A DNA stretch of 5,082 nt from an uncultured Acidobacteriota bacterium. GTDB lineage: Bacteria; Acidobacteriota; Thermoanaerobaculia; UBA5066. The notes below the pieces were generated by a model. That model saw nothing but the letters and a program-made list of their open reading frames with translations. It made no database searches and was not told the DNA's origin. The position numbers were made by a program, and so were the translations under genes. Shown in pieces: positions 1 to 5,082 of the stretch. The stretch lies in contig CALFNC010000384.1 of assembly GCA_937902605.1 (NCBI GenBank), positions 1 to 5,082 on the forward strand, read 5' to 3'. Position 1 is the stretch's first letter; each line of letters opens with the position of its first letter.

Positions 1-591
1 CATGTATGCGGGGGTGGTGACCAGCTTCCGCTTCCCGTCGACGACGATCGACTCGACCGGGCACGAGACGTGGTGCGCCCCCATGGCGTTCACCTTGCCG
101 GCGGTCGCGGCGTCGGTCCCGATCGTCAACGACGGCTTCTCCTCCCCGAGGAGCTTCGCCAGGATGACCGGCGCGATGCACATCGCTCCCACCGGTTTCC
201 CGGCGGCGTGGACGGCCCGAACCAGATTCGCCACCCCCGGGTCGACGGTGCACGCCTCCCCCGCGACCGCGAAGGTGCTCAAGTTCTTTGCCGCCCCGAA
301 CCCGCCCGGGATGACGATGGCGTCGAATTCCGACGGATCGGCTTTCGCCACGTCGCGGACGGCGCCGCGCGCGATCCGGGCCGCCTCGACGAGGACGTTC
401 CGGGTCTCGCCAGGAGCGGGCTTTCCGGTGAGATGGTTGACGACGTGCATCTGGGGGACGTCGGGCGCTAGACAGACGATCTCGACGCCGGCGCGGTCGA
501 GCGCGAGCAGCGTCAGGACGGACTCGTGAATCTCGGCGCCGTCGTAGACGCCGCACCCCGCGAGGATCACCCCGATTTTCGGTCTGGCCAT
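1..591 (-). CDS. elbB: ElbB, DJ-1/PfpI-family glyoxalase-type protein (3' end cut off by window edge)
   Basis: Cytoplasmic DJ-1/PfpI-superfamily protein. The E. coli homologue, also called SCRP-27A or enhancing lycopene biosynthesis protein 2, has glyoxalase III-type activity, but its physiological role is poorly defined. The 197 visible codons read MARPKIGVILAGCGVYDGAE at the N terminus. They then show IHES (21-24, with the family's conserved acidic Glu23), NHLTGK (52-57), PGGFGAAKNL (95-104), the nucleophile-elbow motif GAMCIAP with Cys138, the TIGTD strand (156-160) and VTTPAYM at the window edge. These blocks line up with E. coli ElbB (about 217 residues), so only about 20 C-terminal residues are missing. 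The start is supported by AGGAGGGG at 596-603 on the minus strand, a few bases upstream of the ATG. The gene lies 237 bases downstream of aceA in the same direction. The gap is long enough for a separate promoter, though I could not identify a clear one. Recognition is confident; the exact substrate is not knowable here. Confidence 0.95.
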   Translation of the reverse strand, partial: MARPKIGVILAGCGVYDGAEIHESVLTLLALDRAGVEIVCLAPDVPQMHVVNHLTGKPAPGETRNVLVEAARIARGAVRDVAKADPSEFDAIVIPGGFGAAKNLSTFAVAGEACTVDPGVANLVRAVHAAGKPVGAMCIAPVILAKLLGEEKPSLTIGTDAATAGKVNAMGAHHVSCPVESIVVDGKRKLVTTPAYM

Positions 592-656
592 GTTTCCCCT
601 CCTGGGAGGAATGATAGTCAACGGGTCCACGCCAGGGGCGCCGCGCGACCCAATCT

Positions 657-683
657 TTGAGACAACGTCTCTTTTGGTATGCT
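657..683 (+). promoter_or_regulatory. Possible promoter with a 13-base inverted repeat
   Basis: TTGAGA (657-662) and TATGCT (678-683) resemble -35 and -10 hexamers, but the 15-base spacer is shorter than the usual 16-18. The perfect inverted repeat GAGAC-AAC-GTCTC (659-671) overlaps the -35 element and spacer, where a repressor site could sit. The segment is visibly less GC-rich than the flanking genes. If active on the plus strand, transcription would start near 690, just ahead of the small reading frame at 698. The inverted repeat could equally serve elbB on the other strand. This is inference from pattern only. Confidence 0.3.
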
Positions 684-697
684 GCCTGGCTCGAAAC

Positions 698-805
698 ATG
701 ACGACTTACATGCGGATCAAGGGAATCGTCCCACCGTCGAGCGAGAGGCAGCCGCCGATGGACCACGCGGCGAAACCGGCGGAAAAGCCGGCCGAGAAGA
801 AGTAG
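698..805 (+). CDS. Candidate small protein, 35 residues, unknown function
   Basis: I do not recognise this protein. The frame opens with MTTYMRIKGIVPPSSERQPP and ends in a charged Ala-Lys-Pro-Glu tail, AAKPAEKPAEKK. No membrane segment, signal peptide or cysteine is present. The evidence for coding is base composition by codon position. Counted by hand, G or C occupies 30 of 35 third positions, 19 of 35 first positions and 17 of 35 second positions. This is the typical pattern of real genes in high-GC DNA. The same frame upstream (590-697) has only about 64% GC at third positions, so the signal begins near this ATG. Against it: no Shine-Dalgarno sequence precedes either ATG (698 or 710), and the frame is short. 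If transcribed from the promoter-like elements at 657-683, the leader would be under 10 bases, so initiation would be nearly leaderless. It converges on aceA with 23 bases between the two stop codons. Confidence 0.35.
   Translation: MTTYMRIKGIVPPSSERQPPMDHAAKPAEKPAEKK
772..793 (-). terminator. Weak candidate terminator downstream of aceA
   Basis: On the minus strand, CCGGC-TTTTCC-GCCGG forms a five-pair GC stem with a six-base loop (776-791), followed by TTTC. It begins about 40 bases past the aceA stop codon. The T run is short and could partly be absorbed by G-U pairs at the stem base. The same bases encode the KPAEKP repeat of the candidate small frame on the other strand, which could account for the symmetry. 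Confidence 0.25.
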
Positions 806-838
806 TCAGAAGGAGATCGGGCTATCCCCTATTTCTTC
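796..838. terminator. Stem-loop spanning the convergent gene ends
   Basis: GAAGAAGTAG (796-805) can pair with CTATTTCTTC (829-838): ten pairs including one G-U, with a 23-base loop. A small GGG-CTAT-CCC hairpin (819-828) lies inside the loop. Each arm contains the last codons and stop of one of two converging frames, the small plus-strand frame and aceA. No T run follows on either strand. It could act as a two-way transcript end or RNA 3' stabiliser, or it may simply reflect both frames ending in Lys-Lys-TAG. Confidence 0.2.
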
Positions 839-2121
839 GTCCCGTGGAACTGCTCTTCCTCCGTCGAGCCCTTCAGCGCCGAGGTCGAGACGTCGCCGCC
901 GATCACGGTGGTCTGGACGAGGTCGAAGTAGCCGGCCCCGACGAAGCTCTGGTGCTTGATGGCGCGGAAGCCGGCCGTCCGCTCCAGCTCGAACTCGTTC
1001 TCCTGTAGCCGGACGAAGGCGCTCATCCCCTCGCTCTTGTAGCCGTGGGCCAGCTCGAACATCGAGGCGTTGAGCGTGTGGAATCCGGCCAGCGTGATGA
1101 ACTGGAACCGGTACCCCATGTCCCCCAGCTCCTCCTGGAACGAGGCGATCTGGGCATCGGAGAGCTTCCGCTTCCAGTTGAACGACGGCGAGCAGTTGTA
1201 GGCGAGCGCCTTTCCCGGGAACTTCTCGTGGACCCGTTTCGCAAACTCGCGCGCCTCGTCGACGTCGGGCGTCGCCGTCTCGCACCATACGAGGTCGACG
1301 TACGGGGCGAACGCACAGGCGCGCGCCGAGGCGTACTCGATACCGTCCTTCACGATGTAGAAACCGTCGCTCGTCCGGTCGCCGGTGAGGAACTCGCGGT
1401 CGACCTGGTCGATGTCGCCGCGGATCAGGCCGGCCCCCAAGGCGTCCGTCCGGCCGATCAGGACGATCGGGACCCCCATGACGTCGGCGGCCAACCGCGC
1501 CGCGACCAGCTTCTGGATGAACTCGTGGATCGGGACGAGGACCTTCCCGCCCATGTGCCCGCACTTCTTCAGCGAGGAGAGCTGGTCCTCCAGGTGGATG
1601 CCGCCGGCCCCCGCCTCGATCATCGACTTGATCAGCTCAAAGGTGTTCAGGGGGCCCCCGAACCCGGCCTCCGCGTCGGCGACGATGGGGGCGAAGTAGT
1701 AGACGTCGCTTCGCCCTTCCATGTGCTGGATCTGGTCCGCCCGCATCAAGGCGTTCGTGATCCGCCGGATGACCGTCGGGACGCTCGTCACCGGGTAGAG
1801 GCTCTGGTCGGGGTACATCGTCAGGGCGTCGTTCGCGTCGCCCGCCACCTGCCATCCCGAGAGGTAGATCGCCTTCAGCCCCGCCTGGACCTGCTGGACC
1901 GCCTGGTTTCCCGTCAGGGCACCGAGCGCCCGGACGAACTTCTCGGTGTGCAGGAGGTTCCAGAGCCGCTCGGCTCCGAGACGGGCGACTGAATAGTCGA
2001 GCTGGATCGTGCCGCGAAGGCGGTCGACCTCGCTGGCGGAGAAGGGACGAACGATCCCCTTCCAGCGGAGGTCGTTTGCCCATGAGCGCTCGAGTTCGCT
2101 GACGGACTGCGTGCGATACAT
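829..2121 (-). CDS. aceA: Isocitrate lyase
   Basis: Cleaves isocitrate to glyoxylate and succinate, the first committed step of the glyoxylate shunt, allowing net carbon gain from acetate or fatty acids. It is a cytoplasmic TIM-barrel enzyme, normally tetrameric and Mg2+-dependent. The product is 430 residues, close to E. coli AceA (434). Visible landmarks are SGWQVA (88-93), the metal and substrate region [10 protein letters not shown] (147-156), HLEDQ (176-180), the family signature KKCGHM (185-190) with catalytic Cys187, GRTDA (223-227), NCSPSFNW (309-316) and the C-terminal STEEEQF. All expected catalytic motifs are present, so it should be active. The frame stays open to 2175, but the start at 2121 (MYRTQSV) is preferred because GAGGAGGG lies seven bases upstream and family members begin similarly. 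The gene lies 93 bases downstream of ychF with no obvious terminator between, so some readthrough is plausible. Malate synthase and the kinase/phosphatase AceK are not in the window. Confidence 0.98.
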   Translation of the reverse strand: MYRTQSVSELERSWANDLRWKGIVRPFSASEVDRLRGTIQLDYSVARLGAERLWNLLHTEKFVRALGALTGNQAVQQVQAGLKAIYLSGWQVAGDANDALTMYPDQSLYPVTSVPTVIRRITNALMRADQIQHMEGRSDVYYFAPIVADAEAGFGGPLNTFELIKSMIEAGAGGIHLEDQLSSLKKCGHMGGKVLVPIHEFIQKLVAARLAADVMGVPIVLIGRTDALGAGLIRGDIDQVDREFLTGDRTSDGFYIVKDGIEYASARACAFAPYVDLVWCETATPDVDEAREFAKRVHEKFPGKALAYNCSPSFNWKRKLSDAQIASFQEELGDMGYRFQFITLAGFHTLNASMFELAHGYKSEGMSAFVRLQENEFELERTAGFRAIKHQSFVGAGYFDLVQTTVIGGDVSTSALKGSTEEEQFHGTKK

Positions 2122-2128
2122 GGAGTGG

Positions 2129-2136
2129 CCCTCCTC
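2129..2136 (-). promoter_or_regulatory. Ribosome binding site that fixes the aceA start
   Basis: GAGGAGGG on the minus strand is seven bases upstream of the ATG at 2121. The upstream in-frame ATG at 2175 has no comparable site, and its extra residues ([18 protein letters not shown]) are not typical of isocitrate lyase. The shorter start is therefore chosen. Confidence 0.8.
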
Positions 2137-2214
2137 ACGTTCGGATTCGTTCTCAATCTCAGAGCCCTGCGGCACCTTCTAACTTTAACCCGCATTCCGA
2201 GAAAGTTCCCGGCC

Positions 2215-3288
2215 TCACCCGCTGTGCCGGAAGTTGATGACGTCGCCGTCCTGGACGACGTACTCCTTCCCTTCGAGCCGCAGCGACCCGTGCGTCTTGC
2301 AGACCGCGAGCGAGCCGGCCTCGATCAACGTCTGGAAGGGGACGACTTCGGCGCGGATGAACCCCTTCTCGATGTCGGTGTGGATCGCCCCGGCCGCCCG
2401 GACCGCACTCGTCCCGGCCGGGATCGACCAGGCCCGGCACTCGTCCTCGCCGGCGGTCAGGAACGAGATCAGCCCGAGGAGGGAATAGGCGGCGCGGAGG
2501 AGCCGGTCGAGCGCGCGATCAGGGAGCCCCATCCCCTTCAAGAACTCGGCCTGCTCGTCCGGCGACATCTGGGAGATCTCCTGCTCGAGTGGGGCGCAGA
2601 CGACCGAGAAGGCTACCCCGGGCGCTCCGTCCCATTTTCCGAACCCGGCGCGCTTCACCGCCCCGGCCAGGTCCCCCGCCTCCTCCTCGCCGACGTTCAG
2701 GATGACGAGGAGCGGCTTGAGGGTGAGGAACGTGAAGCCGCGGAGGATCTTCTTCTCCTCCGGCGTCAGGTCGATCTGCCTCAGCGGCGTCCCAGCGTCG
2801 ACGGCCAGGCGGCACTTCTCGACCGCGTTGCGCTCCGCCGTCAGCTCCGGCGCCTTCCGCTTCTGCATCTCCTTGCCGAGCTTCTCGAGCCGGTTCGTGG
2901 CGATCGAGAGGTCCGAGAGGAGGAGCTCGGTCTCGAGCAGGTCCAGGTCCCGCGCCGGGTTCACGTCCCCCTCGGGATGCGGGATCGCCTCGGAGCCGAA
3001 CGCGCGAACGACGGCGGCGAGCCCGTCCATCGTCTTCAGCTCCGGGAGGTTCATGCTCTGGCCGCCCCCCTTGGTGATTCCGGGGATGTCGACGAACCGG
3101 ACCACGGCCGGCGTGTGCTTCTTCGGATGGTACATCGCGGTCAGGCGGTCCAGCCGTGGGTCGGGGACCTGGGCCGTGCCGACGTGGGCTTCCCTCTTCC
3201 CGCCGGCCGCGCCCGGCTGGTGCCCCGTGAGGAGGGAAAAGAGGGTTGTCTTGCCCGAGAGCTCCAGTCCGACGATTCCGAATTCCAT
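2215..3288 (-). CDS. ychF: Divergent YchF/OLA1-like P-loop NTPase with TGS domain
   Basis: Member of the Obg-related YchF family, ribosome-associated proteins that typically prefer ATP over GTP. The product has 357 residues (E. coli YchF has 363). In order: G1 P-loop GLELSGKT (7-14), G3 DIPG (67-70), a helical, probably coiled-coil segment (about 115-185), NVGE (198-201) in the place of the canonical NKxD (YchF has NVNE, linked to relaxed base specificity), and a C-terminal TGS/DUF933 domain (about 276-355) with SFLTAG, RAWSIPAGT and HTDIEKGFIRAE. The start is supported by AGGAG at 3295-3299, six bases upstream of the ATG. Oddities: standard YchF has GLPNVGKST, a switch I segment around NFPFCTIEPN and a GLGNQFL segment after G3. 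Here these read GLELSGKTT, a shorter GGKREAHVGTAQ and GGGQSMNLPEL. The redox-sensitive Cys of E. coli YchF (Cys35) is therefore absent. This may be a paralogue beside a standard YchF elsewhere. Family assignment is firm; the symbol is used loosely. Confidence 0.9.
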   Translation of the reverse strand: MEFGIVGLELSGKTTLFSLLTGHQPGAAGGKREAHVGTAQVPDPRLDRLTAMYHPKKHTPAVVRFVDIPGITKGGGQSMNLPELKTMDGLAAVVRAFGSEAIPHPEGDVNPARDLDLLETELLLSDLSIATNRLEKLGKEMQKRKAPELTAERNAVEKCRLAVDAGTPLRQIDLTPEEKKILRGFTFLTLKPLLVILNVGEEEAGDLAGAVKRAGFGKWDGAPGVAFSVVCAPLEQEISQMSPDEQAEFLKGMGLPDRALDRLLRAAYSLLGLISFLTAGEDECRAWSIPAGTSAVRAAGAIHTDIEKGFIRAEVVPFQTLIEAGSLAVCKTHGSLRLEGKEYVVQDGDVINFRHSG

Positions 3289-3318
3289 TCCGTTCTCCTG
3301 TGACACGCGGGAAGGTGT

Positions 3319-3330
3319 CCGCGGCCGCGG
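3319..3330. repeat. Perfect 12-base GC palindrome upstream of ychF
   Basis: CCGCGGCCGCGG is its own reverse complement. It lies about 30 bases upstream of the ychF start and would straddle the transcription start predicted from the -10-like element at 3335-3340. It could be an operator, but short GC palindromes arise easily in DNA of this composition. Confidence 0.3.
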
Positions 3331-3334
3331 CCGG

Positions 3335-3340
3335 ATGATA
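3335..3340 (-). promoter_or_regulatory. Possible -10 element for ychF
   Basis: TATCAT on the minus strand matches the sigma-70 -10 consensus at five of six positions. It would give a ychF leader of about 40 bases. The position 17 bases upstream (3358-3363, GGGCTC) does not resemble TTGACA, so the call rests on the -10 alone. Confidence 0.3.
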
Positions 3341-3374
3341 CGGGACGCTATGGGGAGGAGCCCCGCCGCTCGGA

Positions 3375-3386
3375 CGGGCCGGCCCG
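3375..3386. repeat. Perfect 12-base GC palindrome in the ychF-argF divergent region
   Basis: CGGGCCGGCCCG is its own reverse complement and lies roughly midway between the two divergent starts. It is the second 12-base perfect palindrome in this 177-base region. It does not resemble the AT-rich ARG box bound by ArgR in E. coli. It may be a regulator site or a chance product of composition. Confidence 0.3.
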
Positions 3387-3414
3387 CGGACTTCGGCTCG
3401 CTGCCGGCACCCCC

Positions 3415-3420
3415 TAGAAT
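3415..3420 (+). promoter_or_regulatory. Probable -10 element for argF
   Basis: TAGAAT matches the TATAAT consensus at five of six positions and stands out in very GC-rich surroundings. It lies 46 bases before the argF ATG. The expected -35 position (3392-3397, TTCGGC) is a poor match, so an activator or a different sigma factor may be involved. Transcription would begin near 3427, immediately before the leader hairpin at 3428. Confidence 0.4.
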
Positions 3421-3427
3421 GGCGGGA

Positions 3428-3452
3428 CCGGCCCTCCTCCAGCGTGGGCCGG
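3428..3452 (+). promoter_or_regulatory. 5' leader hairpin abutting the argF ribosome binding site
   Basis: CCGGCCC (3428-3434) and GGGCCGG (3446-3452) pair perfectly over seven GC pairs around an 11-base loop. The Shine-Dalgarno core GGAGAG (3453-3458) starts at the very next base, seven bases before the ATG. If the mRNA begins near 3427, the hairpin would lie at the extreme 5' end, where it could protect the transcript from decay or limit ribosome access. The loop is pyrimidine-rich (TCCTCC at 3435-3440) and could form competing pairs with the GGAG core. The structure is seen; the role is inferred. Confidence 0.4.
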
Positions 3453-3465
3453 GGAGAGAAGCGTC

Positions 3466-4467
3466 ATGCCCGTCAACCTGAGAAACCGCCACTTCCTGAC
3501 GATCCACGAATTCACCCAGGCCGAGGTCCGTACCCTCCTCGACCTCGCGCGGGACCTCAAGCGCGCCAAATACGCCGGGACCGAGCAGCCCCGCCTCCGC
3601 GGGAAGAACATCGCGCTGATCTTCGAGAAGGACTCTACCCGCACCCGCTGTGCCTTCGAGGTGGCCGCGCACGACCAGGGGGCTCACGTCACCTACCTCG
3701 GCCCCTCGGGCTCCCAGATCGGCAAGAAGGAGTCGATGAAAGACGCCGCCCGCGTCCTGGGGCGGATGTACGACGCCATCGAGTACCGTGGCCACGGCCA
3801 GGCGATCGTCGACGAGCTGGCGAGACACGCCGGCGTCCCGGTCTGGAACGGGCTGACCGACGAGTTCCACCCGACCCAGATCCTGGCCGACCTCTTGACG
3901 ATGGAGGAGCATTCGGACCAGCCGCTCCACGCCCAGGCGTTCTGCTTCCTCGGCGACGCCCGGAACAACATGGGGAACACGTTGATGCTGGGCGGGGCGC
4001 TCATGGGGATGGACGTCCGCCTCGGCGCGCCAAAACACGTCTGGCCCGCGGAAGCGCTCGTCACCAAGGCCCGCGAGCTAGCCAGGGTCTCGGGCGGGAA
4101 GGTGACGCTGACCGAGGACCCGAAGGCGGCCGTGAAAGGGTGCGACTTCGTCCACACCGACGTTTGGGTCTCGATGGGCGAGCCCGAGTCGGTCTGGGAG
4201 GAGCGGATCCGCCTCCTGAAGCCTTACCAGGTCAACGCGGCGCTGATGGCGGCCACTGACAACCCGAAGGCGAAGTTCATGCACTGCCTCCCGGCCTTCC
4301 ACGATCGCCACACGAAGGTGGGCGAGGAGATCTTCAAGAAGTTCGGCCTCGACGGGATGGAGGTGACCAATGAGGTCTTCGAGTCGCCGGCCTCCATCGT
4401 CTTCGACCAGGCCGAGAACCGGGTCCACACCATCAAGGCGGTGATGGTGGCGACGCTCGGCGCGTAA
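3466..4467 (+). CDS. argF: Ornithine carbamoyltransferase (long ArgF/ArcB type)
   Basis: Transfers the carbamoyl group from carbamoyl phosphate to ornithine, giving citrulline, in cytoplasmic arginine biosynthesis. The reverse reaction serves the arginine deiminase pathway. The product is 333 residues, matching the long form typified by E. coli ArgI/ArgF and ArcB (about 334) rather than the roughly 305-residue short form. Motifs: the carbamoyl-phosphate loop STRTR (57-61), followed by [14 protein letters not shown] (77-90), which is characteristic of the long form; RGHGQ (108-112); HPTQ (135-138); the ornithine loop DVWVSMG (232-238); and HCLPAFHD (273-280) with catalytic Cys274. All active-site motifs are intact. 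The start has GGAGAG at 3453-3458 and matches family N termini (VNLRNRHFL). No other arg or arc gene is visible, so biosynthetic versus catabolic use cannot be settled. Without arcA or arcC alongside, biosynthesis is the likelier role. It is divergent from ychF. Confidence 0.97.
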   Translation: MPVNLRNRHFLTIHEFTQAEVRTLLDLARDLKRAKYAGTEQPRLRGKNIALIFEKDSTRTRCAFEVAAHDQGAHVTYLGPSGSQIGKKESMKDAARVLGRMYDAIEYRGHGQAIVDELARHAGVPVWNGLTDEFHPTQILADLLTMEEHSDQPLHAQAFCFLGDARNNMGNTLMLGGALMGMDVRLGAPKHVWPAEALVTKARELARVSGGKVTLTEDPKAAVKGCDFVHTDVWVSMGEPESVWEERIRLLKPYQVNAALMAATDNPKAKFMHCLPAFHDRHTKVGEEIFKKFGLDGMEVTNEVFESPASIVFDQAENRVHTIKAVMVATLGA

Positions 4468-4505
4468 CGAACCCGTCGTGAGGCTCGTCGTCGCCCTGGT
4501 GGCAA

Positions 4506-4522
4506 CGCGCTCCTCCGGCGCG
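4506..4522 (+). terminator. Weak stem-loop between convergent argF and thioesterase genes
   Basis: CGCGC (4506-4510) pairs with GCGCG (4518-4522) around a seven-base loop. It lies about 40 bases past the argF stop and within the 71-base convergent gap. It has no T run on either strand, so it is at best a weak or Rho-assisted transcript end. Nothing else is seen in this gap. Confidence 0.2.
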
Positions 4523-4538
4523 GCCAGACTCTTCGCGA

Positions 4539-5012
4539 TCAGCGCGGGGTGAAAGCGTCCTCGGGGACCTGGATCAGCACCGCCTCGCCTCTCACGCACT
4601 CCTGACCTTCCACCCGGAGTGACGTCGAGACGACGACCTTCCGCCCCTTGACCGACACGATCTGCGAACGCAGCTCGATCGGCGGTCCGAGCAGCGTCGG
4701 CTTCAGGTAGTCGACCTTCAGCGACGCCGTCACGCACCGCGGGTACGGCCCTTGGTCCATCGGCTGGCCCGCCGCGCGGTGCAGGGCAGCCGCGGCGGAG
4801 CCGGTGGAGTGGCAGTCGATCAGGCACGCCAGGTACCCGCCGTAGACGTAGCCAGGCAGGGCGATCTGCCACGGCTCTGGCGACATCGTGCAGACCGTCT
4901 CTTCCCCGTCCCAGAAGCTGCGAATGTGGTGTCCCTTCTCATTCAGACGGCCGCAGCCGAAGCAGTGGCTCCACCCCTCCGGGTAGAGGTCCTGGAATGC
5001 GGGAACGGTCAT
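4539..5012 (-). CDS. PaaI-type hotdog-fold thioesterase
   Basis: Probable cytoplasmic acyl-CoA thioesterase of 157 residues with a single hotdog domain. Near the N terminus HCFGCGRLNEKG (17-28) is the Cys-x-x-Cys-Gly...Asn segment common in PaaI-like proteins. The central helix PGYVYGGYLACLIDCHSTGSA (53-73) carries the Gly-Gly pair and the acidic residue Asp66, which is in the position of the catalytic Asp or Glu. TASLKVDYLKPTLLG (95-109) is the typical strand bearing the VxYLKPT motif. The usual His before Gly-Gly is Tyr57 here, a variant I recall from a PaaI subgroup with a VYGG...LIDCH motif, so it is probably not a defect. The start at 5012 (MTVPAFQ) is chosen over an in-frame GTG at 5033 because AAGGAG (5018-5023) sits five bases upstream of it. 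The gene follows a partial gene by 17 bases, suggesting a shared transcript. The substrate is unknown. Confidence 0.88.
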   Translation of the reverse strand: MTVPAFQDLYPEGWSHCFGCGRLNEKGHHIRSFWDGEETVCTMSPEPWQIALPGYVYGGYLACLIDCHSTGSAAAALHRAAGQPMDQGPYPRCVTASLKVDYLKPTLLGPPIELRSQIVSVKGRKVVVSTSLRVEGQECVRGEAVLIQVPEDAFTPR

Positions 5013-5017
5013 GTCGT

Positions 5018-5023
5018 CTCCTT
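5018..5023 (-). promoter_or_regulatory. Ribosome binding site that fixes the thioesterase start
   Basis: AAGGAG on the minus strand, five bases before the ATG at 5012. The alternative GTG at 5033 has no such site upstream and overlaps the stop codon of the preceding gene. Confidence 0.75.
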
Positions 5024-5029
5024 CGCTCT

Positions 5030-5082
5030 TCACGCGATCGCCAAAAGGGCTTCCTCGACGGCTCCCCGGACGAGGTCGACCT
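5030..5082 (-). CDS. C-terminal end of an unidentified gene (5' part outside window)
   Basis: Only the last 16 complete codons and a TGA stop (5030-5032) are visible, reading VDLVRGAVEEALLAIA, an amphipathic, probably helical end. Third positions are mostly G or C (13 of 16), as in the neighbouring genes. The stop lies 17 bases ahead of the thioesterase start, and that gene's ribosome binding site falls within the gap, an arrangement typical of an operon. The fragment is too short to assign a family. Being open to the window edge over this length is weak evidence alone, so the call rests mainly on spacing. Confidence 0.5.
   Translation of the reverse strand, partial: VDLVRGAVEEALLAIA

Noticed and set aside
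590..697. Extending the small plus-strand frame upstream to the ATG at 590.
   Set aside because: Third-position GC falls to about 64% here, and the extension overlaps the elbB start codon and its ribosome binding site on the other strand.
1045..1992. A 315-codon plus-strand open frame opposite aceA.
   Set aside because: It lies wholly antisense to isocitrate lyase, resembles no family I know and is low-complexity in Arg, Asp, Leu and Val. It is a codon-bias shadow.
2125..3303. A 392-codon plus-strand open frame opposite ychF.
   Set aside because: It mirrors the ychF coding frame, has no recognisable domain and starts inside the aceA leader. It is a shadow frame.
3289..4038. The ychF reading frame stays open about 250 codons upstream, antisense to argF, suggesting a larger fusion protein.
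   Set aside because: argF on the opposite strand is a complete, motif-intact enzyme, and the YchF start has a good ribosome binding site and the family N terminus. Long antisense frames are expected opposite high-GC genes.
5013..5033. A GTG start at 5033 for the thioesterase.
   Set aside because: It has no ribosome binding site and overlaps the upstream gene's stop. The ATG at 5012 has AAGGAG at good spacing.
1..5082. CRISPR array, transposon ends, tRNA or rRNA genes, or a defence or toxin-antitoxin system.
   Set aside because: No regularly spaced repeats, terminal inverted repeats with a transposase, cloverleaf-like segments or recognisable defence domains were seen on either strand.

Overview
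The window is high-GC bacterial chromosomal DNA, with third codon positions overwhelmingly G or C. It carries ordinary housekeeping metabolism and shows no mobile element, phage gene, CRISPR array, tRNA or rRNA. The phylum cannot be fixed from the sequence. The high GC and a divergent YchF with an 'ELSGKTT' P-loop suggest a high-GC soil or sediment lineage (Acidobacteriota or a former deltaproteobacterial group would fit), but this is inference.

Layout, left to right. (1) The minus-strand elbB gene runs off the left edge and is intact except for about 20 C-terminal residues. (2) A 237-base gap follows. It holds a short inverted repeat with promoter-like hexamers and a 35-codon plus-strand reading frame with strong coding-type base composition. 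(3) Minus-strand aceA encodes isocitrate lyase. (4) Minus-strand ychF encodes a divergent YchF-like TGS-domain NTPase and lies 93 bases upstream of aceA in the same direction. (5) A 177-base divergent intergenic region is rich in GC palindromes. It includes a hairpin touching the argF ribosome binding site. (6) Plus-strand argF encodes ornithine carbamoyltransferase of the long ArgF/ArcB type. (7) After a 71-base convergent gap comes a minus-strand PaaI-type hotdog thioesterase. It is preceded closely by the last 16 codons of an unidentified minus-strand gene at the right edge.

Functionally this is a loose collection rather than one pathway. Isocitrate lyase commits isocitrate to the glyoxylate shunt, for growth on acetate or fatty acids. 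The thioesterase probably hydrolyses an acyl-CoA. ElbB is a DJ-1/PfpI-family protein with glyoxalase-type activity in E. coli. ArgF makes citrulline from ornithine and carbamoyl phosphate. YchF is a ribosome-associated ATPase family member. No partner genes (malate synthase, other arg genes, pth) are visible. ychF and aceA may share a transcript, and the thioesterase probably shares one with the partial gene upstream of it.

I did not find a multi-gene novel system. The items most worth a second look are the small reading frame and inverted repeat between elbB and aceA, the divergent YchF (changed P-loop surroundings and switch I, with loss of the FPFC segment), and the 5' hairpin abutting the argF ribosome binding site.
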